Source of the DNA: Vitis vinifera
Taxonomy: Eukaryota; Streptophyta; Magnoliopsida; Vitales; Vitaceae
Direction of reading: 5' to 3'
Assembly (NCBI RefSeq): GCF_030704535.1
Contig: NC_081823.1
Coordinates: 10,714,501-10,778,500, forward strand
DNA: 64,000 nt
A program made the translations under genes and the position numbers. The stretch's first letter is position 1. Each line of letters opens with the position of its first letter. Below, one piece after another: positions 61,383-64,000 of this stretch. Under the pieces are notes generated by a model that had not been told where the DNA came from, did no database searches, and saw nothing but the letters and a program-made list of their open reading frames with translations.

Positions 61383-62443
61383 CAAGGATGAAAATATTAG
61401 TTTTGATGGATATATTAGTAACTTGATTTTACGGATATATCGAGAAATATCGGTGGATATTTTTACACAAAATATTGATGAGAGAAAATTGATCAAAATT
61501 CATAGAAATATTGAAAAAGACTTCTTCAAATGATAAAACAAGTAATAATAAACATTGAAATTGTTTTGTTAAAGAAATTATATATATATAATAAATTTAT
61601 AACATTAGACAATAATATTCCAATTTAAAAACACATTTGTATTAAAATGATAATATATTTAGTTTGAATATATTGAAGGATAAAAAAGAAACAATGCTAT
61701 TTAGATAAGTTTTTTTTATTTACAAATATTAATGTTTTATTTATAAATTTATATTTGTTTTGTATTTAATTGGTATACAAAATATATAATAAGATAATTA
61801 AAATTAACTTATTTATAGTAATTTTATTTTAATAATTTATAATATAATATATATAATATATATATTTATAGTTTGTAAAAGATATTTATAATTTATAAAA
61901 AATGTTATGATATAAAAGATATTTTAATGTATAAAAGATATGTATATTGTATATAGGGACACAAATCCACATATGGTTCAATGGCGCAGGCCATTCATGG
62001 CAAGCTTAAGCACCTGGGTTTGAGCCAAGTCTGTGTGTCCTGTTTGAGTTGTATTTTTTAAAGTGTGAATGAAAAAAGTCCCATGTCGACAACTTCAGAG
62101 AAAAAAAGGGCCCTATTTAATAGATGGTGTGCCTCCCCTTTACTGCCACAGCTAGCCAGGTGGGCTTGGGCTTGCTCTTGGCAGGTTGTACATGATCTGG
62201 TACAACTTCAAGCCCAGCAATCTAAACATTAAATTTTGAAAACCCAAATTGAAAAAGGTGCTGACATGGCACCGGAAAATAATAGCAAAATGTCGGTGAA
62301 ATATTGGTATATTGCTGATTTATTGGCAAAAAATGAGGAAAAAATTTGAAAAATTGGGAGATCAAAATTTCCATACTACTTATCATATCGGGGCCATCTG
62401 ATACTTGAAATATTGCTGATCAATCGCGATATTTCAAACCTTG
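61383..62443 (+). mobile_element. 1061-bp non-autonomous DNA transposon inserted in the LINE
   Basis: The left end CAAGGATGAAAATATT and the right end (reverse complement CAAGGTTTGAAATATC) form an imperfect inverted terminus. The flanks carry an exact 7-bp CTAGACA (61376-61382 and 62444-62450). LINE sequence is readable on both sides (WKTTRKDWDDF before about 61290; LQEEVGKGKVIGALFSQD after 62470), so the borders are well supported. There are subterminal GATATATCG / AATATCGG motifs at both ends and no transposase. The class is unclear; MULE- or hAT-like by TIR plus 7-9 bp duplication. Confidence 0.75.
61956..62041 (+). ncRNA. tRNA-like fold, possible SINE head or tRNA relic
   Basis: An outer pair of 7 bases (GGACACA at 61957-61963 with TGTGTCC at 62034-62040) encloses a box-A-like GGTTCAATGGCGC (from about 61976) and a box-B-like GGTTTGAGCC (62017-62026; canonical GGTTCGANNCC). 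CCTGG and CCAAG flank the latter as an imperfect T-arm stem. Box spacing of about 40 bp suits a tRNA-derived RNA polymerase III promoter. No anticodon arm was convincingly placed, and it lies inside a DNA transposon, so a functional tRNA is unlikely. Confidence 0.35.
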
Positions 62444-62777
62444 CTAGACAAATGCTAGAGTTATGGACTTGCAGGAGGAGGTGGGTAAGGGCAAGGTCAT
62501 TGGAGCACTTTTTTCTCAAGATTGTTTCAAACTGGGATTGAAGATATTGAGTAGGTTTTTAGAGTGCATTTATAATAACTAGGCTTTAGAGGGGCTTGAA
62601 GAGGGCAGATTAGGGTGGAGAGAAGCAAAGAATTGAAGCTTCCCTATTAAAGTGTTCTACTACTCTTTTGAGAGTATTTAGTATAAATGGTTATGTTTAT
62701 ATGCGAGTATAATCCTCTGCTAAGGAGGTATAAATTGTTGTTATTATGGTGATGATGGTTATGATTATTATTATTAT

Positions 62778-62935
62778 ATTATTATTTTGCATGGTAAGTT
62801 GTTTTGGAGAAGATCCTTATAGTTGACCAGCTAATGAGGAGGTGGCTTCTAGACAATAGATATTGCTTGTGTAAAGTTCAACAACCATATTCGTATCCAT
62901 TGTATCATAACTCATTTTTTTGTGTGAGATTACAC
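62778..62935 (+). repeat. LINE internal tandem duplication 3 (first copy)
   Basis: Covers TTATTATTTTGCATGGTAAG through GTGTAAAGTTCAACAACC and CATAACTCA. The second copy is at 62940-63085, offset about 162 bp. It encodes the zf-RVT start DQLMRR..L...CCLCK. Confidence 0.8.
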
Positions 62936-62939
62936 TTAT

Positions 62940-63085
62940 ATTATTATTTTATGTGGTAAGCTGTTTTGAAGAAGATCCTTATAGTTGACCAGCTAATGAG
63001 GAGGTGGTTTCTTGTCAATAGATGTTGCTTGTGTAAAGTTCTGCAGCCATATTCTTGTCCATCATAGAATAGCTCACTTGTTTGT
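62940..63085 (+). repeat. LINE internal tandem duplication 3 (second copy)
   Basis: Matches 62778-62935 closely (GAAGATCCTTATAGTTGACC, CAGCTAATGAGGAGGTGG, TTGCTTGTGTAAAGTTC). This copy keeps the longer zf-RVT frame VDQLMRRWFLVNRCCLCKV. Confidence 0.8.
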
Positions 63086-63510
63086 AATCTTGCGCTTTCT
63101 TAGGCATCTATAGGTAAAGTTGGTGGAGAGGTGGGCCAAAAGAGTAAGGTAGGAGCTTAGTGACATTGTGTCTGTTTTGGTGCATCTGGGGAGAGTGCAA
63201 CAATAGAACCTTTAGAGAGGAACAACTCTTTGATTAGCGGCTGAAAGAGTTGTTCCCTAGAACCCTTTTTGATTGGTCCAGAATTTTGCTTGGCTTGTGA
63301 ATCTCTCTTTTCTGGATTTTATTGATGGTTATAAAAGGCGTTAGGAGGCTTTTTCTGTTGTTGATCTCCTTTCTTCACTTTTTTTTCTCCTTTCCCTTTG
63401 ATCCTTTAGTGCACCTGTGTGTACTACTAGTCTTCTTGGGTTGGACCTTGCATTTGTTGGGTACTTTAATCTATTATATTTTATTTGCCTGTCAAGAAAA
63501 CTGGACCTAT

Positions 63511-64000
63511 TGGAGTTGCGGCCATAATAAGCTTCACTGTATGGTATCTCATTTATTAGGTGAAGGTTGGAATTTGCTTTTGGAAAATGAATCTTAGAAA
63601 CCATTACTTCATCTTCTCACATCTATTTTATGTTCTAACATTTGGTGAAACTAATACAAGTATATAACCTTATCTTGACGGTATTCAATTAACCAAACAG
63701 CATTTTTTTCATTTGAAACTGAAACTGAAACTGAAACTGTGTTCTAGCTCAGCACTCAGAAAAAGAAATTTTAGTGCAATGTGGCCCAAGAGTCACCTTT
63801 GTTAGTGTTAAATAAACAAAGCACTTTGCACATGGATACACCTCAATATTGCTGCAATTTCTTTGTTTTGTTTGTGAGATAATTTTATCTATTATTGTTT
63901 TTATGCTGGTTCTTGGTTCACCATATGCTTATGCTACAAGTCCTGGATTTTTTTTTTCTTTTTTTGTTAGTTCAAATTGAATTTTTGTTCCAAGTCGGCA
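63511..64000 (+). other. end of window; presumably still PP2C intron
   Basis: No exon or domain was identified. There are four tandem copies of GAAACT at about 63715-63739. The next PP2C exon, if it exists, must lie beyond base 64000. Confidence 0.45.

Larger units (their letters stand above)
58320..63510 (+). mobile_element. degraded LINE (L1-type non-LTR retrotransposon)
   Basis: All traces are on the plus strand, in LINE order. Endonuclease: WCIDGDFSVVRF near 58410. RT start: LDELEGDSLRPRWF near 59380 (normally GD...PGPDGF), NVIFLVLVP near 59520, [15 protein letters not shown] from 59815, VLDSQNAF-like near 59920, CKLEIGRLMII near 60020 (normally KAYDHV). RT active site: SHLFFMDDTLPF near 60650 (normally FADDT). 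C-terminal zf-RVT: VDQLMRRWFLVNRCCLCKV near 62975. A 3' tail resembling grape LINE ends with GCCTGTCAAGAAAA near 63490. Numerous stops and frameshifts make it inactive. It is interrupted by a plastid insert and a DNA transposon and carries internal duplications. Confidence 0.75.

Noticed and set aside
1..64000. CRISPR arrays, bacterial operons, rRNA genes
   Set aside because: Looked for regularly spaced repeats and rRNA signatures; none present, and the window is plant nuclear DNA.

Overview
This is a eudicot nuclear genome window, most likely grapevine (Vitis). The evidence is spliced plant-type genes, an AT-rich and repeat-laden intergenic space, copia and LINE remnants of grape-like type, and a fragment of plastid ycf3. 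The species call is inference from family resemblance; the plant call is firm.

Layout. 1-6.9 kb: two decayed Ty1/copia elements on the minus strand, A (running off the left edge) and B (both LTRs present and flanked by a longer direct repeat). 8.1-8.4 kb: a small MITE. 8.9-13.8 kb: a five-coding-exon group I WRKY transcription factor (WRKY2-like, 746 aa) on the minus strand. 14-19.7 kb: intergenic. 19.7-23.4 kb: an intronless BRI1-like receptor kinase (BRL1/BRL3 type, 1217 aa) on the minus strand. 23.4-30 kb: AT-rich intergenic DNA with repeat copies. 30-34.1 kb: copia element C on the plus strand, with LTRs, a matching 5-bp target duplication and a deleted gag. 35.2-37.7 kb: an RraA-like (HMG/oxaloacetate aldolase family) gene with a 1.6-kb 5'-UTR intron. 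38.6-46.6 kb: a four-coding-exon F-box/LRR gene whose second intron holds a 4.2-kb LTR-type insertion. 46.7-56.5 kb: a Harbinger-like MITE, LTR remnants and a Ty3/gypsy gag relic. 56.6 kb to the right edge: the first exon of a clade-E-like PP2C phosphatase, followed by what appears to be a very long intron occupied by a degraded LINE.

The LINE (58.3-63.5 kb) is the most layered part. It carries a plastid DNA insert ending in ycf3, a 1061-bp DNA transposon with terminal inverted repeats and a 7-bp target duplication, a tRNA-like fold inside that transposon, and three separate internal direct duplications. In two of the insertions the LINE reading resumes on the far side, which fixes the insertion borders well.

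The five host genes (WRKY, BRL, RraA-like, F-box/LRR, PP2C) are not a functional cluster; they are ordinary neighbours in a plant chromosome. No convincing novel multi-gene system was seen; the interest lies in the nested mobile DNA and its effects on gene structure. All exon junctions given are from manual splice-site reading with phase checks, not from transcripts.
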